Positions 7,377-16,924 are shown, counted from the stretch's first letter. The stretch is 64,000 nt of DNA from Streptomyces tauricus (GCF_014650955.1 NZ_BMVY01000019.1:98228-162227); one strand, 5' to 3'. The notes: generated from the letters alone by a model not told the origin. Numbers and translations: made by a program.

Positions 7377-8915
7377 ATGGCAGAGCCGCTGCCCGTCCTG
7401 GAGATGACGGGCATAGTCAAAGAGTTTCCGGGGGTACGGGCTCTGTCGGGTGTCGACTTCCGGCTCTTCCCCGGCGAGATCCACGCCCTGCTCGGCGAGA
7501 ACGGCGCCGGCAAGTCCACCCTCATCAAGGTGCTGACCGGGGTCTACTCCCTGGACGGCGGCACCGTCACCCTGAACGGCACGTCCGTACGCTTCCACAG
7601 CCCGTCGCAGGCCCAGCAGGCCGGTATCAGCACGGTCTACCAGGAGGTCAACCTCTGCCCCAACCTGTCGGTGGCGGAGAACATCTTCATCGGCCGCGAA
7701 CCCACCCGCTTCGGCCGCATCCAGTGGAAGCGGCTGCGCCGCGAGGCCGCCGAGCTGGTCGACCGGCTCGGCCTCGACATCGACGTCGAGGCCCCGCTGT
7801 CCTCGTACCCGCTCGCCGTGCAGCAACTGGTCGCGATCGTACGGTCGGTGGGCACCGGGGACGCCGACGGCCAGGGGGCCGGCACCAAGGTGCTCATCCT
7901 CGACGAGCCGACCTCCAGCCTCGACCGCGACGAGGTGCTCGAACTCTTCGCCCTGATGCGGCGGTTGAGGGGCGAGGGCGTCGCGATCCTGTTCGTCTCG
8001 CACTTCCTCGACCAGATCTACGAGGTCTGCGACCGGATGACGGTCCTGCGCAACGGCGCGCTCGTCGGCGAGCACATGGTCCGCGACCTCGACCAGGTCG
8101 GCCTCGTCCAGCTGATGATCGGCAAAGCCCTTGACCAGCTGGAGGAGCTGCACGACCACCAACTCCACGCGGACGTGGGGGAGTCGCTGCTCAAGGCCGA
8201 CGGTGTCGGCAGGGCGGGCGGCATCGCCCCCTTCGACCTGGAGATCAAGAAGGGCGAGGTCATCGGACTCGCCGGACTGCTCGGCTCGGGCCGTACCGAA
8301 CTGGCCCGGCTGCTCTTCGGCGCCGACCAGCCCGACAGCGGCAAGGTCACCATCGGCGGCAAGCACGTCTCGATGAGTGCCCCGAACGACGCGATCGCCG
8401 CGGGTGTCGCGTTCTGCTCGGAGAACCGCAAGACCGAGGGCCTCGTACCGGACCTGACCGTGCGGGAGAACATCATCCTCGCGCTGCAGGCCGCGCGCGG
8501 CTGGACCCGGCCCATCCCGGCCGCCCAGCGCGACGAACTCGTCGCCAAGTACATCAAGGCCCTGGACATCCGGCCGGCCAACCCCGAGGCGAGGGTCGGC
8601 CAGCTCAGCGGCGGCAACCAGCAGAAGGTGCTGCTCGCCCGCTGGCTGATCACCCAGCCCAAGCTGCTGATCCTGGACGAGCCGACGCGCGGCATCGACA
8701 TCGGCGCGAAGGCCGAGATCCAGAAACTGGTGGTCTCGCTCTCCGAGGAAGGCATGGCCGTGCTGTACATCGCGGCCGAGCTGGAGGAGGTCCTGCGGCT
8801 CAGCCACACCATCGGCGTGCTGCGCGACCGCAAGCTCGTGGCCCAGCTGGCCAACGGGCCCGAGATCACCCCCACCCGGATCCTGGAGACCATCGCGAGC
8901 GGAGAGCACCAGTGA
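7377..8915 (+). CDS. Sugar ABC transporter ATP-binding protein, two ABC domains (YtfR-like)
   Basis: The ATG at 7377 follows GAGGAG at 7365-7370; the ATG at 7362 would place the ribosome-binding site inside the gene. The 512-residue protein carries two ABC domains, as in RbsA/MglA/YtfR. The first has a canonical Walker A (GENGAGKST, residues 40-48) and Walker B (ILDEPTSSLD). The second has the usual degenerate P-loop (GLLGSGRTE) but a full signature (LSGGNQQK) and Walker B (ILDEPTRGID). It energises the two permeases that follow, with a 4-base overlap to the first. Confidence 0.93.
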   Translation: MAEPLPVLEMTGIVKEFPGVRALSGVDFRLFPGEIHALLGENGAGKSTLIKVLTGVYSLDGGTVTLNGTSVRFHSPSQAQQAGISTVYQEVNLCPNLSVAENIFIGREPTRFGRIQWKRLRREAAELVDRLGLDIDVEAPLSSYPLAVQQLVAIVRSVGTGDADGQGAGTKVLILDEPTSSLDRDEVLELFALMRRLRGEGVAILFVSHFLDQIYEVCDRMTVLRNGALVGEHMVRDLDQVGLVQLMIGKALDQLEELHDHQLHADVGESLLKADGVGRAGGIAPFDLEIKKGEVIGLAGLLGSGRTELARLLFGADQPDSGKVTIGGKHVSMSAPNDAIAAGVAFCSENRKTEGLVPDLTVRENIILALQAARGWTRPIPAAQRDELVAKYIKALDIRPANPEARVGQLSGGNQQKVLLARWLITQPKLLILDEPTRGIDIGAKAEIQKLVVSLSEEGMAVLYIAAELEEVLRLSHTIGVLRDRKLVAQLANGPEITPTRILETIASGEHQ

Positions 8916-10012
8916 CCACCACTCCCCGATGGCGAGCGCTGACACGCCACCACCTGTTCTGGCCGGTCGCCGTGCTGGTCGTCCTGCTGCTCGTCAACGT
9001 CCCTTTCACACCCGACTTCTTCTCGATCAAGATGACGGACGGCCACCTCTACGGCAGCCTCGTCTCGATCGTGCTCTTCGGCTCGCCCCTCATCCTGGTC
9101 GCCGTCGGTATGACCCTGGTCATCGCCACCGGGGGCATCGACCTCTCCGTCGGCGCGGTCGTCGCGATCACCGGCGCCCTGACCTGTTCGTACATCAGTG
9201 ACCAGGCCGATCAGGACGCGCTCTCCGGAGTGCTGCTCGCGATGGGCATCGGGCTGGCGGCCGCGGTCGTCTGCGGCCTCTGGAACGGCTTCCTGGTCGC
9301 CCGGATGGGCATTCAGCCGATCATCGCCACGCTGATCATCATGGTCGCCGGACGCGGGGTCGCCCAGCTGATCACCGACGGGCAGATCATCACCGTCAAC
9401 AGCGAGCCGTACAAGCTGATCGGCGGCGGTTACTGGCTGACGCTGCCCTTCTCCATCTTCGTGGTGGCCGCCGTGGTCGCCGTCACCGTGGCGCTGACCC
9501 GCCGCACGGCGCTGGGCCTGCTCGTCGAGTCGGTCGGCGGCAACGCCGAGGCCAGCCGCCTGGTCGGCATCCGCTCCCGCCGCATCAAGATCATGGTGTA
9601 CGTGTTCTGCGCGCTGTGCGCCGGGATCGCGGGCCTGATGATCAGCTCCAACACGTCAGCGGCGGACGGCAACAACGCGGGCCTGTGGATCGAGCTGGAC
9701 GCGATCCTCGCGGTCGTCATCGGCGGTACGTCGCTGCTGGGCGGCCGGTTCTCCATCGGCGGCACGGTCGTCGGCGCGCTCGTCATCCAGACCCTCACCA
9801 CCACGATCTACACCATCGGCGTGCCCACCCAGACCAACCTGGTCTTCAAGGCCGCCGTCGTCATCATCGTCTGCCTGATGCAGTCCCCGAAGTTCCGCGC
9901 CAAGGTGTTCGGCGGCGGTCGCTTCGGCGGCAAGGGGGGCGCCCAGCAGGCCCCGACACCGGCGGACACCGCTCCGACGTCCGAGGCCGTTCGCAAGATG
10001 GAGGTGTCGTGA
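8912..10012 (+). CDS. Sugar ABC transporter permease (YtfT-like)
   Basis: This 366-residue membrane protein belongs to the BPD_transp_2 (ribose/galactofuranose) permease family. It has the conserved early segment MTLVIATGGIDLSVGAVVAI, the loop LGLLVESVGGNAEASRLVGI that touches the ATPase, and the late helix LDAILAVVIGGTSLLGG. It begins with GTG in a GTGA overlap with the ATPase stop and ends in a basic cytoplasmic tail of about 35 residues. With the next gene it should form a heterodimeric channel. Confidence 0.9.
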   Translation: MTTTPRWRALTRHHLFWPVAVLVVLLLVNVPFTPDFFSIKMTDGHLYGSLVSIVLFGSPLILVAVGMTLVIATGGIDLSVGAVVAITGALTCSYISDQADQDALSGVLLAMGIGLAAAVVCGLWNGFLVARMGIQPIIATLIIMVAGRGVAQLITDGQIITVNSEPYKLIGGGYWLTLPFSIFVVAAVVAVTVALTRRTALGLLVESVGGNAEASRLVGIRSRRIKIMVYVFCALCAGIAGLMISSNTSAADGNNAGLWIELDAILAVVIGGTSLLGGRFSIGGTVVGALVIQTLTTTIYTIGVPTQTNLVFKAAVVIIVCLMQSPKFRAKVFGGGRFGGKGGAQQAPTPADTAPTSEAVRKMEVS

Positions 10013-11034
10013 TGACCACGACCACCCAGCAGCCCAAGGCGCCGGCCGGCTCCCCGCCGAGCAGGGCGGCACGTGTCCTCGCCGACCGCCGTCTGCCCGT
10101 CCTGGTGACGGCCGGTCTCTTCCTCGTGATGTACGCCATCGGCCTCAGCCGGTACCAGAACTACGGGTTCGCCGAGACGCAGGTGTTCCTGAACCTGTTC
10201 ATCGACAACAGTTACCTACTGGTCGCGGCCGTCGGTGCCACCTTCGTCATCCTCTCCGGCGGCATCGACCTCTCCGTGGGCTCCGTCATCGGCTTCACCA
10301 CCATGTTCACGGCGTGGCTGGTGGAACGTCAGGGCCTGCCGCTCGTGCTCGTCATCCCCATGGCGCTGGCCGTGGGCGCCTTCGGCGGCTACCTCATGGG
10401 CTATGTGATCCAGAACTTCGAGATCCAGCCGTTCATCGTGACGCTCGCCGGTCTGTTCCTCTTCCGTGGCCTGTGCCTGGTCATCAGCAAGGAGTCGATC
10501 TCGATCGGCGACTCCTCGGTGAGCAGCATGGCCCAGGCGCAGGTGTCCGTGGGGGGCGGGTTCCTCTCGATCGGGGCGATCGTCTCGCTGGTGGTGCTGG
10601 CGGCGGCGTTCTACGTGCTGCACTACACGCGGTTCGGGCGGCGGGTGTATGCCATCGGTGGCAACGAGCAGTCGGCGCTGCTGATGGGGCTTCCGCAGGG
10701 CGGGACGAAGATCGCGGTGTACACGATGAGCGGGTTCTGCTCCGCGCTGGCGGGTCTTCTGTTCACCCTCTACATCCAGTCCGGTGACCCGCTGCACGCC
10801 ACGGGCCTCGAACTGGACGCGATCGCCGCGGTCGTGATCGGCGGGACGTTGCTGACGGGTGGGTCCGGGTATGTGGTGGGCACGTTGTTCGGTGTCCTCG
10901 TGCTCGGGCTGATCAAGAGCCTGATCCAGTTCGAGGGCACGCTGAGTTCGTGGTGGACGAAGATCGCGACGGGTGTGTTGCTGTGCGCGTTCATCCTGAT
11001 CCAGCGAACGATGACGTCCCGTCGTAAGACCTGA
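10012..11034 (+). CDS. Sugar ABC transporter permease (YjfF-like)
   Basis: The ATG at 10012 (a GTG lies one codon earlier) is preceded by GGAGG and overlaps the previous stop. The 340-residue protein is a second BPD_transp_2 permease with FVILSGGIDLSVGSVIGF, the VYAIGGNEQSALLMGLP loop and LDAIAAVVIGGTLLTGGSGYVVGT. Its order and similarity match YjfF, the second permease of the E. coli galactofuranose system. A repeat/terminator-like hairpin lies downstream. Confidence 0.9.
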   Translation: MTTTTQQPKAPAGSPPSRAARVLADRRLPVLVTAGLFLVMYAIGLSRYQNYGFAETQVFLNLFIDNSYLLVAAVGATFVILSGGIDLSVGSVIGFTTMFTAWLVERQGLPLVLVIPMALAVGAFGGYLMGYVIQNFEIQPFIVTLAGLFLFRGLCLVISKESISIGDSSVSSMAQAQVSVGGGFLSIGAIVSLVVLAAAFYVLHYTRFGRRVYAIGGNEQSALLMGLPQGGTKIAVYTMSGFCSALAGLLFTLYIQSGDPLHATGLELDAIAAVVIGGTLLTGGSGYVVGTLFGVLVLGLIKSLIQFEGTLSSWWTKIATGVLLCAFILIQRTMTSRRKT

Positions 11035-11380
11035 CTTCTCTCGCCCCCGCCGCCCCTACCCTCCCCCACTCTCGGCTGCGCTCGAGCGGGGGGACCCCCA
11101 TCGTCCACGTCTCGGGGGCGCTGCCCCCGAACCCCCGCTCCTCAAACGCCGGAGGGGCTATCCCTAGCCCGTCCGGCGTTTGAGGACGAGCGCGGCGAGG
11201 GGGCGAAGCCCCCATGTGTGGACGGGAACGGGTAAGGGCGGCGGGGGCGAGAAGCCGTTCTGTCAGGGCCGTTGACGTGGGTAAGTGGCGTGTCTATCTT
11301 CTGGTCGAAGTTCCGCACGCTGGTCGAAATGTCGAACATAGAGCCGCCGCCGACCGTGGCGTGCCCCCGGGAGGAACACC
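11035..11380 (+). promoter_or_regulatory. Intergenic region: hairpin, promoter and GTCGAA repeats ahead of the GH43 gene
   Basis: No gene is seen in these 346 bases. The left part holds GC-rich repeats common in Streptomyces and a hairpin at 11139-11186. The right part holds a promoter, TTGACG (11272-11277), a 17-base spacer and TATCTT (11295-11300). Immediately downstream are three GTCGAA elements at 11304, 11323 and 11331, the first two as CTGGTCGAA direct repeats 19 bases apart, placed where a repressor would block initiation. Confidence 0.6.
11139..11186 (+). terminator. Hairpin terminator of the sugar ABC operon
   Basis: TCCTCAAACGCCGGA (11139-11153) pairs perfectly over 15 bases with 11172-11186 around an 18-base loop. 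The right arm, reading GTCCGGCGTTTGAGGAC, is a repeat that occurs widely in Streptomyces intergenic regions. It lies about 100 bases past the permease stop codon. Confidence 0.6.
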
Positions 11381-12826
11381 GTGAGACGCACCATCGCAAG
11401 GGCGGCCATGGCCCTGTTCGTCACCCTGACCGCGCTGACCTCCGGTATCGCCGAGGCCGCCGCCCCCGCCTCGCCCGCCGTCACCTACACCAACCCCGTC
11501 GCCGAACAGCGCGCCGATCCGCACATCCACAAACACACCGACGGCTACTACTACTTCACCGCGACCGTGCCCGCGTACGACAGGATCGTGATGCGGCGGG
11601 CCACCACCCTCCAGGGTCTGTCCACGGCCGCCGAGACGACGATCTGGACCAAGCACGCCAGCGGTGAGATGGGCGCCCACATCTGGGCGCCGGAGATCCA
11701 CCACATCGGCGGCAAGTGGTACGTCTACTTCGCCGCCGGGGCCTCGAACGACATCTGGAAGATCCGGCCGTACGTCCTGGAGACCAGCGCCACCAATCCG
11801 CTGACCGGGACCTGGACCGAGAAGGGGCGCATCGCCCTTCCCCTGGACACCTTCTCGCTCGACGCGACGACCTTCACCGTCGGCAGCACCCGCTATCTGA
11901 GCTGGGCGCAGAACGACCCGGCGGTCGGCGACGGCACCAACATCTATCTGGCCAGGATGTCCAACCCCTGGACCGTCAGCGGCGCTCCGGTCATGATCTC
12001 CCGGCCCACCCACGCCTGGGAGAAGGTCGGCCACACCGTCAACGAGGGCCCGGCGGTCATCCAGCGCGGCGGCAAGGTCTTCATGACCTTCTCCGCGAGC
12101 GCCACCGACAGCAACTACTGCCTCGGCCTGCTGACCGCCTCCGCCTCCGCCGACCTGATGAACGCCGCCTCCTGGGCCAAGACACCCGACCCGGTCTTCA
12201 CCAGCAACGCGGCCACCGGCCAGTACGGGCCGGGCCACAACACCTTCACCACGTCCGAGGACGGCAGGTCCGACGTCCTCGTCTACCACGACCGCAACTA
12301 CAAGGACATCAGCGGCGACCCGCTCAACGACCCCAACCGGCGCACCCGCTACCAGAAGCTGTACTGGAACGCCGACGGCACACCCAACTTCGGCATCCCG
12401 GTGGCCGACGGTGTCACCCCGGTCCGCTTCTCCTCGTACAACTTCCCCGACCGGTTCATCCGGCACTGGGAGTACCGGGCGAAGATCGAGCCGAACGTCA
12501 CCAACCTCGCCGACTCGCAGTTCCGGGTGGTGACCGGTCTCGCCGGTACCGGAACCGTCTCCCTCGAATCGGCGAACTTCCCCGGTTACTACCTCCGCCA
12601 CCGCAGCGACGGCGCGGTGTGGGTGGACAAGAGCGACGGCAGTACGGCGTTCAAGGCCGACGCGAGCTTCTACCGGCGGGCCGGTCTGGCCGACGCGGCC
12701 GCGGGCGTCTCCTTCGAGTCGTACAACCTCGCGGGCAGTTACCTGAGGCACTACGCGTACCTGCTCGTCACACAGCCCGCCGACACGACGACGGCCAGGG
12801 CGGACGCGACGTTCTACGCCGAGTAG
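11381..12826 (+). CDS. Secreted GH43 arabinofuranosidase/arabinanase with C-terminal AbfB (CBM42) module
   Basis: The GTG start follows GGGAGGAA. The 481-residue product has a Sec signal peptide cleaved near AEA-A (about residue 27). The five-bladed GH43 catalytic domain shows the expected acids: general base Asp46 (RADPHI), pKa-modulating Asp161 (SLDATTF) and acid Glu222 (NEGPAVI), with WAPEIHHI at 102-109. From about residue 348 an arabinose-binding AbfB fold follows (SSYNFPDRFIRH, SANFPGYYLRH and SYNLAGSYLRH repeats of the beta-trefoil). This architecture is known from Streptomyces exo-1,5-alpha-L-arabinofuranosidases, so it probably releases arabinose from arabinan for the adjacent importer. 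Confidence 0.9.
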   Translation: MRRTIARAAMALFVTLTALTSGIAEAAAPASPAVTYTNPVAEQRADPHIHKHTDGYYYFTATVPAYDRIVMRRATTLQGLSTAAETTIWTKHASGEMGAHIWAPEIHHIGGKWYVYFAAGASNDIWKIRPYVLETSATNPLTGTWTEKGRIALPLDTFSLDATTFTVGSTRYLSWAQNDPAVGDGTNIYLARMSNPWTVSGAPVMISRPTHAWEKVGHTVNEGPAVIQRGGKVFMTFSASATDSNYCLGLLTASASADLMNAASWAKTPDPVFTSNAATGQYGPGHNTFTTSEDGRSDVLVYHDRNYKDISGDPLNDPNRRTRYQKLYWNADGTPNFGIPVADGVTPVRFSSYNFPDRFIRHWEYRAKIEPNVTNLADSQFRVVTGLAGTGTVSLESANFPGYYLRHRSDGAVWVDKSDGSTAFKADASFYRRAGLADAAAGVSFESYNLAGSYLRHYAYLLVTQPADTTTARADATFYAE

Positions 12827-12842
12827 CCCACCGGCGGGCGGT

Positions 12843-13778
12843 TCAGCGCCGGGACCTGGGGGCGGACGTGAGGACGCTGAGCGTGTTGGCGGCGACCACC
12901 GCGCCGACGGCGGCCCACTCCACCCACCCCAGGTTCTGGCCCAGGACGACCCAGCCGACCAGCCCGGCCAGTACCGGGTTGACGCTCATGAAGAGGCCGA
13001 AGGCCGCGGCGGGGACGCGGCGCAGGGTGAACATGTCCGCCAGGTACGGCACCGCGGAGGCGAGCACGCCTGCCGCGACGGCGTACCCCAGAGCCGTGGG
13101 GGTCGGCGGGTTCCGGAGCGCGAGGACGACGCCGACCGGCAGGAACATCAGGGCGGACACGGCCGCCGCGGCTGCGGAGCCCTGCGCTCCGGGGACCCGG
13201 CGGCCCACCGTGCGGTTGAGCAGGATGTAGGAGGCCCAGCAGACCGCGGCGAGCAGACCGAGGCCCATGCCGAGGTAGTCCGCCGACGGCTGCGGGCGCA
13301 TCAGGGTGACGACGCCCGCCGCCGCGACCAGGGCGCAGCAGGCGTCGATCCGCCGGCGCGCGGCGGACAGCGCGATGGCCAGCGGGCCCAGGAACTCCAG
13401 GGTCACCGCGAGCCCGAGCCCGATGCGGTCGATGGCGGTGTAGAGGGACAGGTTCATCGTCCCGAACACCAGGGCCAGCAGCAGGACCGGCCACCACTGG
13501 TGCCTGGTGAACGAGCGCAGCGGGGGCCTGGCGACCGCGAGCAGGGCGAGGGCGGCCACGTACTGGCGTACCGCGACGACACCGAGGGGGCCGAGGACCG
13601 GGAAGGCCAGCGAGCCGATCGCCGCGCCCGTCTGATTGGACAGACCGCTGCCGAGCAGCGTGAGCAGAGCCGCCGGACGCCCGTGGCCAGGCTCCGGGGC
13701 CGTCGGCGACGTGGGTGCGTGCCGCATGGACGTCGGTGAAGGTGTGGACGTCGGCGAGGGCGCGGAGGCTGCGTGCAT
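12843..13778 (-). CDS. EamA/DMT-family membrane transporter
   Basis: This 311-residue protein has a hydrophilic Pro/Ser/Thr-rich N-terminus of about 33 residues, then ten predicted membrane helices forming two EamA repeats (ending in FLGPLAIALSAARR and VNPVLAGLVGWVVLGQ). The first repeat resembles RhtA-type exporters of amino acids or purines. A later start, for example the ATG at 13727, would trim the odd N-terminus. It is divergent from a LysR regulator with less than 100 bases between, the usual layout of a regulator and its target. Confidence 0.82.
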   Translation of the reverse strand: MHAASAPSPTSTPSPTSMRHAPTSPTAPEPGHGRPAALLTLLGSGLSNQTGAAIGSLAFPVLGPLGVVAVRQYVAALALLAVARPPLRSFTRHQWWPVLLLALVFGTMNLSLYTAIDRIGLGLAVTLEFLGPLAIALSAARRRIDACCALVAAAGVVTLMRPQPSADYLGMGLGLLAAVCWASYILLNRTVGRRVPGAQGSAAAAAVSALMFLPVGVVLALRNPPTPTALGYAVAAGVLASAVPYLADMFTLRRVPAAAFGLFMSVNPVLAGLVGWVVLGQNLGWVEWAAVGAVVAANTLSVLTSAPRSRR

Positions 13779-13846
13779 GTCCCGATGCTGCGCCGGTCGC
13801 GGGCATACGCAAAATGCATCGATCGATCCATCTATACGCTTGGGTC

Positions 13847-14701
13847 ATGGATGTGGAACTGCGGCAGTTGCGCTGTCTCGTCGCGATCGTCGACGAGGGC
13901 GGCTTCACCGACGCGGCCATCGCCCTCGGTGTCTCCCAGGCGGCGGTGTCGCGCACCCTGGCATCGCTCGAACGCGCCCTGGAGGTAAGGCTGTTGAGAC
14001 GTACCTCCAGGGAGGTGACCCCGACGGCGACGGGCCTGCGCGTGGTGGCGCACGCCCGGCGGGTGCTCGGCGAGGTGGAGGGCCTGGTCCGGGAGGCGGC
14101 CTCGGGCCAGTCCTCCCTGCGGATCGGATATGCCTGGTCGGCGCTCGGCCGCCACACGCTGGCCTTCCAGCGCGCCTGGGCCGCCGCCCGCCCCGCGACG
14201 GAACTGGAGCTGGTCCGCGCCAACTCCGCGACCGCCGGGCTGGCCGAGGGCACCTGCGAACTGAGCGTCGTACGGCGGCCGTTGGACGAGCGCCGCTTCG
14301 ATTCGGTCATCGTCGGCCTGGAGCGGCGGCTGTGCGCCATGGCCGCCGACGACCCACTGGCCCGGCGCCGTTCGGTCCGGCTGGCCGACCTCGCCGGACG
14401 GGTCCTGCTGGTCGACCGGCGGACCGGGACCACCACGACGGAACTGTGGCCGCCGGACGCCGGCCCGGAGACCAGGGACTCCCATGACATCGACGACTGG
14501 CTGACCGCGATCTCCACGGGCCGCTGTGTGGGGATGACCGCGGAGTCGACCGCGCACCAGTACCCGCGGCCGGGGGTCGTGTACCGGCCGGTGCGGGACG
14601 CCGAGCCGATCGCGGTCCGGCTCGCCTGGTGGCGGGACGACCCGCCTCCCGCCGCGCCGGCGGTGACCGAACTACTCACGGGGCTCTACCGAGCGGGATG
14701 A
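13847..14701 (+). CDS. LysR family transcriptional regulator
   Basis: The ATG at 13847 gives 284 residues, beginning directly with the LysR helix-turn-helix (residues 2-60: ELRQLRCLVAIVDEGGFTDA, then QAAVSRTLASLERALEVRLLRR). The effector domain is slightly shorter than the family norm of about 300. The AT-rich spacer at 13803-13846 carries ATCGATCGAT-like dyads that could hold the promoter and operator for both this gene and the divergent EamA gene. The effector is unknown. Confidence 0.88.
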   Translation: MDVELRQLRCLVAIVDEGGFTDAAIALGVSQAAVSRTLASLERALEVRLLRRTSREVTPTATGLRVVAHARRVLGEVEGLVREAASGQSSLRIGYAWSALGRHTLAFQRAWAAARPATELELVRANSATAGLAEGTCELSVVRRPLDERRFDSVIVGLERRLCAMAADDPLARRRSVRLADLAGRVLLVDRRTGTTTTELWPPDAGPETRDSHDIDDWLTAISTGRCVGMTAESTAHQYPRPGVVYRPVRDAEPIAVRLAWWRDDPPPAAPAVTELLTGLYRAG

Positions 14702-14727
14702 GGCGGGCCCCACCGGAGCGCCCCGGA

Positions 14728-16908
14728 TCAGCTCCCGCTCGCCAACTGGTCGTGGCGGCCCAGGTAGCGGAACCCGTCCCCCTTCGCCTGGTAGAGGAAC
14801 CCGGCCTTCTCGCCGTTGAGTTGATGCCCCGGGCCCTCGTCGAACCGGATCTGCTTGGCGATGCCGTCATAGGTGAGGCGGAACAACCGGTCGGCGACCT
14901 GACCCGGGGTGACATCGGCGCCGTTCCCCAGATCCGTCAGGGTGCGGCTCAGCAGGCCCACCGCGTCGTACGCCTCGGCGGCCCACGGGGCCGGATCCCT
15001 GCCGTAGCGCGCGCGGTGCGCGGCGGTGAACTCCACGGCGGTGCGGGACTTCGCCGACTGCGCCCGCGTGTACGGGGCCTCGAACAGCCAGCCCTCCGCC
15101 GCCTCGGCCGCCTCGGCCAGGAAGTCCGGCCGCATCACGGGCTCGATCGTCGCCCGCGGTCCGGTGAACCCGGCGTCCGCCAGGGCACGGGCACAGGCCG
15201 CGCCCCGGCTCGGGGAGGTGCCCGCGTACACGACGGCCCGGGGCCGGGTGGCCAGCGCGGCGGCGACGACGGGCCCGAAGTCCGCGGTGCCCGCGGCGAC
15301 GGTGTGCACGGTGGCCCTGCCTCCCCGGTCGCGCCCGGGCGGGATCTCGAGCAGATCGCGGGCGAGTCTCCTCGCCGTGTCGTCCGCCCGCCGGTCCTCG
15401 ATGATCGCGGTACGCGTGACGGGGTGCACCCGGTGCAGATAGTCGAGGAGCGGCAGATGCCGGTAGGTACCGGGCGGCCGGGTCGGGCACAGGGTGCGCA
15501 GGTCGGTCGTGGACAGTCGGGCGGCGCCGATGTCGACCGACACCACCACCACGGGCAGGGACGCGGTGGAGTACGCCGATGACGCGGCCCGCGCGGTGGC
15601 CTCGGTCGTCGGGCCGATCACCGCGAGGACCGCGTCATCGGCGGCGATCTCGCGGGCCGCGTCCCGGGCCCTGTCCGGCTCCCCGCCGTCGTCGACGGTC
15701 CTGAGCGCGAGGGTGAAGGGCGCCTCGGTGCGGGCGTTGTGGGCGGCGACGGCGAGCCGCACCCCGCGCTCGTGCGCCGTGCCCGTCGCCCGCTGACTGC
15801 CGGTCAGGGCGGCGTGCAGCGCGAGGGTGCGGGTCGGCCGGGTGCGGGATGGGCCGCCGGTCGCCCGTGTACGACGTGTCAGCCAGACGGCGCCGGCGCC
15901 GGCGGCCGCCGTGAGGGCCCCGCCTGCGACGGCGAGGACGCGGCGCCGGGAGGGTGCCGAAGCCCTGTCGGACGGCGTGCCGGGGGCCGGGGCGCTCCGG
16001 CGGGGCGGCGGGTCGAGGGCGCGGGCGGACCGCTCGGCCACCAGCCGCAGCACCATGGGCGGCAGCCAGTCGCGCGGCCGGCTGGTGTCACCGCCGTGGG
16101 CGACGAGGACGTCACGCAGTTCCGCGGCCGTCGGACGGCGCTCCGCGTCCTTGGCCAGGCAGCGTGCGACCGCCTCGCGGACCGGCGGCGGGAGAGGCCC
16201 GAGGCCCGCGAGGTCGGGCTGCTCGTGCACGGTCCGGTACAGGACGGCCGCCGCGTCGCCGGTGCCGAACGGACGCCGCGCGGTCGTGGCGTAGGCCAGC
16301 ACGCAGCCCAGCGAGAACACATCGCTCGGCGGGCCCGCCGGGTCACCGTGCGCCCGGGTCTGCTCGGGGGACAGATAGCCGGGGGTGCCGATCACCGCGT
16401 CCGGTGCGGTCAGCGCGGTGGCGAGCGCGCCGCCCGCGATGCCGAAGTCGATCAGCCGGGGGCCGTCGAGGGCGAGCAGGATGTTGCCGGGCTTGACGTC
16501 CCGGTGCACCAGACCGGCCGCCTGTATCCCGCTCAGCGCCTCCGCCATGCACGCGCCCAGGGTCAGGACGGTGGACGGGGGCAGGGCGCCGTGCGCGTCG
16601 ACGGCCTCGGCGAGGGAGGGGCCGGGCACGAACGCGGTGGCCAGCCAGGGCGCGGGTGCCTCGGGGTCGGCAGCCGTCACCGGTACGACCCAGCGCGCGT
16701 CGAGCCCCGTCGCCAGCCGCGCCTCCCGGCGGAAGCGGGCACGGAAGGCGGGGTCGGCCGCGTGTTCCGCGCGGATCACCTTCACCGCCACGAGGGCCCC
16801 GGCGGGGCTCCGCGCCAGATACACCGTGCCCATGCCGCCGGAGCCGAGGCGGGCCAGCAGCCGGTGCCCGCCCAGCGCGTCGGGATCCTGCGCCGTGAGT
16901 GCCCGCAT
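14728..16908 (-). CDS. Ser/Thr protein kinase fused to an extracellular ABC-type substrate-binding domain (copy 2)
   Basis: Starting at ATG 16908 (a GTG lies one codon before), the 726-residue protein has an N-terminal Hanks-type kinase: Gly loop GSGGMG (22-27), catalytic Lys43, HRDVKPGN loop, DFG and GTPGYLSPEQ activation segment. After a Pro-rich juxtamembrane linker, one membrane helix (RRRVLAVAGGALTAAAGAGAVWL, about residues 315-340) leads to an outside domain of about 370 residues resembling branched-chain amino-acid receptors. A small ligand may thus be sensed outside and signalled by kinase activity. It lies 16 bases after a paralogue. The open frame continues upstream across that gene, but only by chance. 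Confidence 0.88.
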   Translation of the reverse strand: MRALTAQDPDALGGHRLLARLGSGGMGTVYLARSPAGALVAVKVIRAEHAADPAFRARFRREARLATGLDARWVVPVTAADPEAPAPWLATAFVPGPSLAEAVDAHGALPPSTVLTLGACMAEALSGIQAAGLVHRDVKPGNILLALDGPRLIDFGIAGGALATALTAPDAVIGTPGYLSPEQTRAHGDPAGPPSDVFSLGCVLAYATTARRPFGTGDAAAVLYRTVHEQPDLAGLGPLPPPVREAVARCLAKDAERRPTAAELRDVLVAHGGDTSRPRDWLPPMVLRLVAERSARALDPPPRRSAPAPGTPSDRASAPSRRRVLAVAGGALTAAAGAGAVWLTRRTRATGGPSRTRPTRTLALHAALTGSQRATGTAHERGVRLAVAAHNARTEAPFTLALRTVDDGGEPDRARDAAREIAADDAVLAVIGPTTEATARAASSAYSTASLPVVVVSVDIGAARLSTTDLRTLCPTRPPGTYRHLPLLDYLHRVHPVTRTAIIEDRRADDTARRLARDLLEIPPGRDRGGRATVHTVAAGTADFGPVVAAALATRPRAVVYAGTSPSRGAACARALADAGFTGPRATIEPVMRPDFLAEAAEAAEGWLFEAPYTRAQSAKSRTAVEFTAAHRARYGRDPAPWAAEAYDAVGLLSRTLTDLGNGADVTPGQVADRLFRLTYDGIAKQIRFDEGPGHQLNGEKAGFLYQAKGDGFRYLGRHDQLASGS

Positions 16909-16924
16909 CACCCGGTGCTCGGGT

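Noticed and set aside
6882..8945. 687-codon minus-strand frame opposite the sugar ABC ATPase gene
   Set aside because: The plus strand encodes a textbook ATPase; the antisense frame reflects codon-position GC bias.
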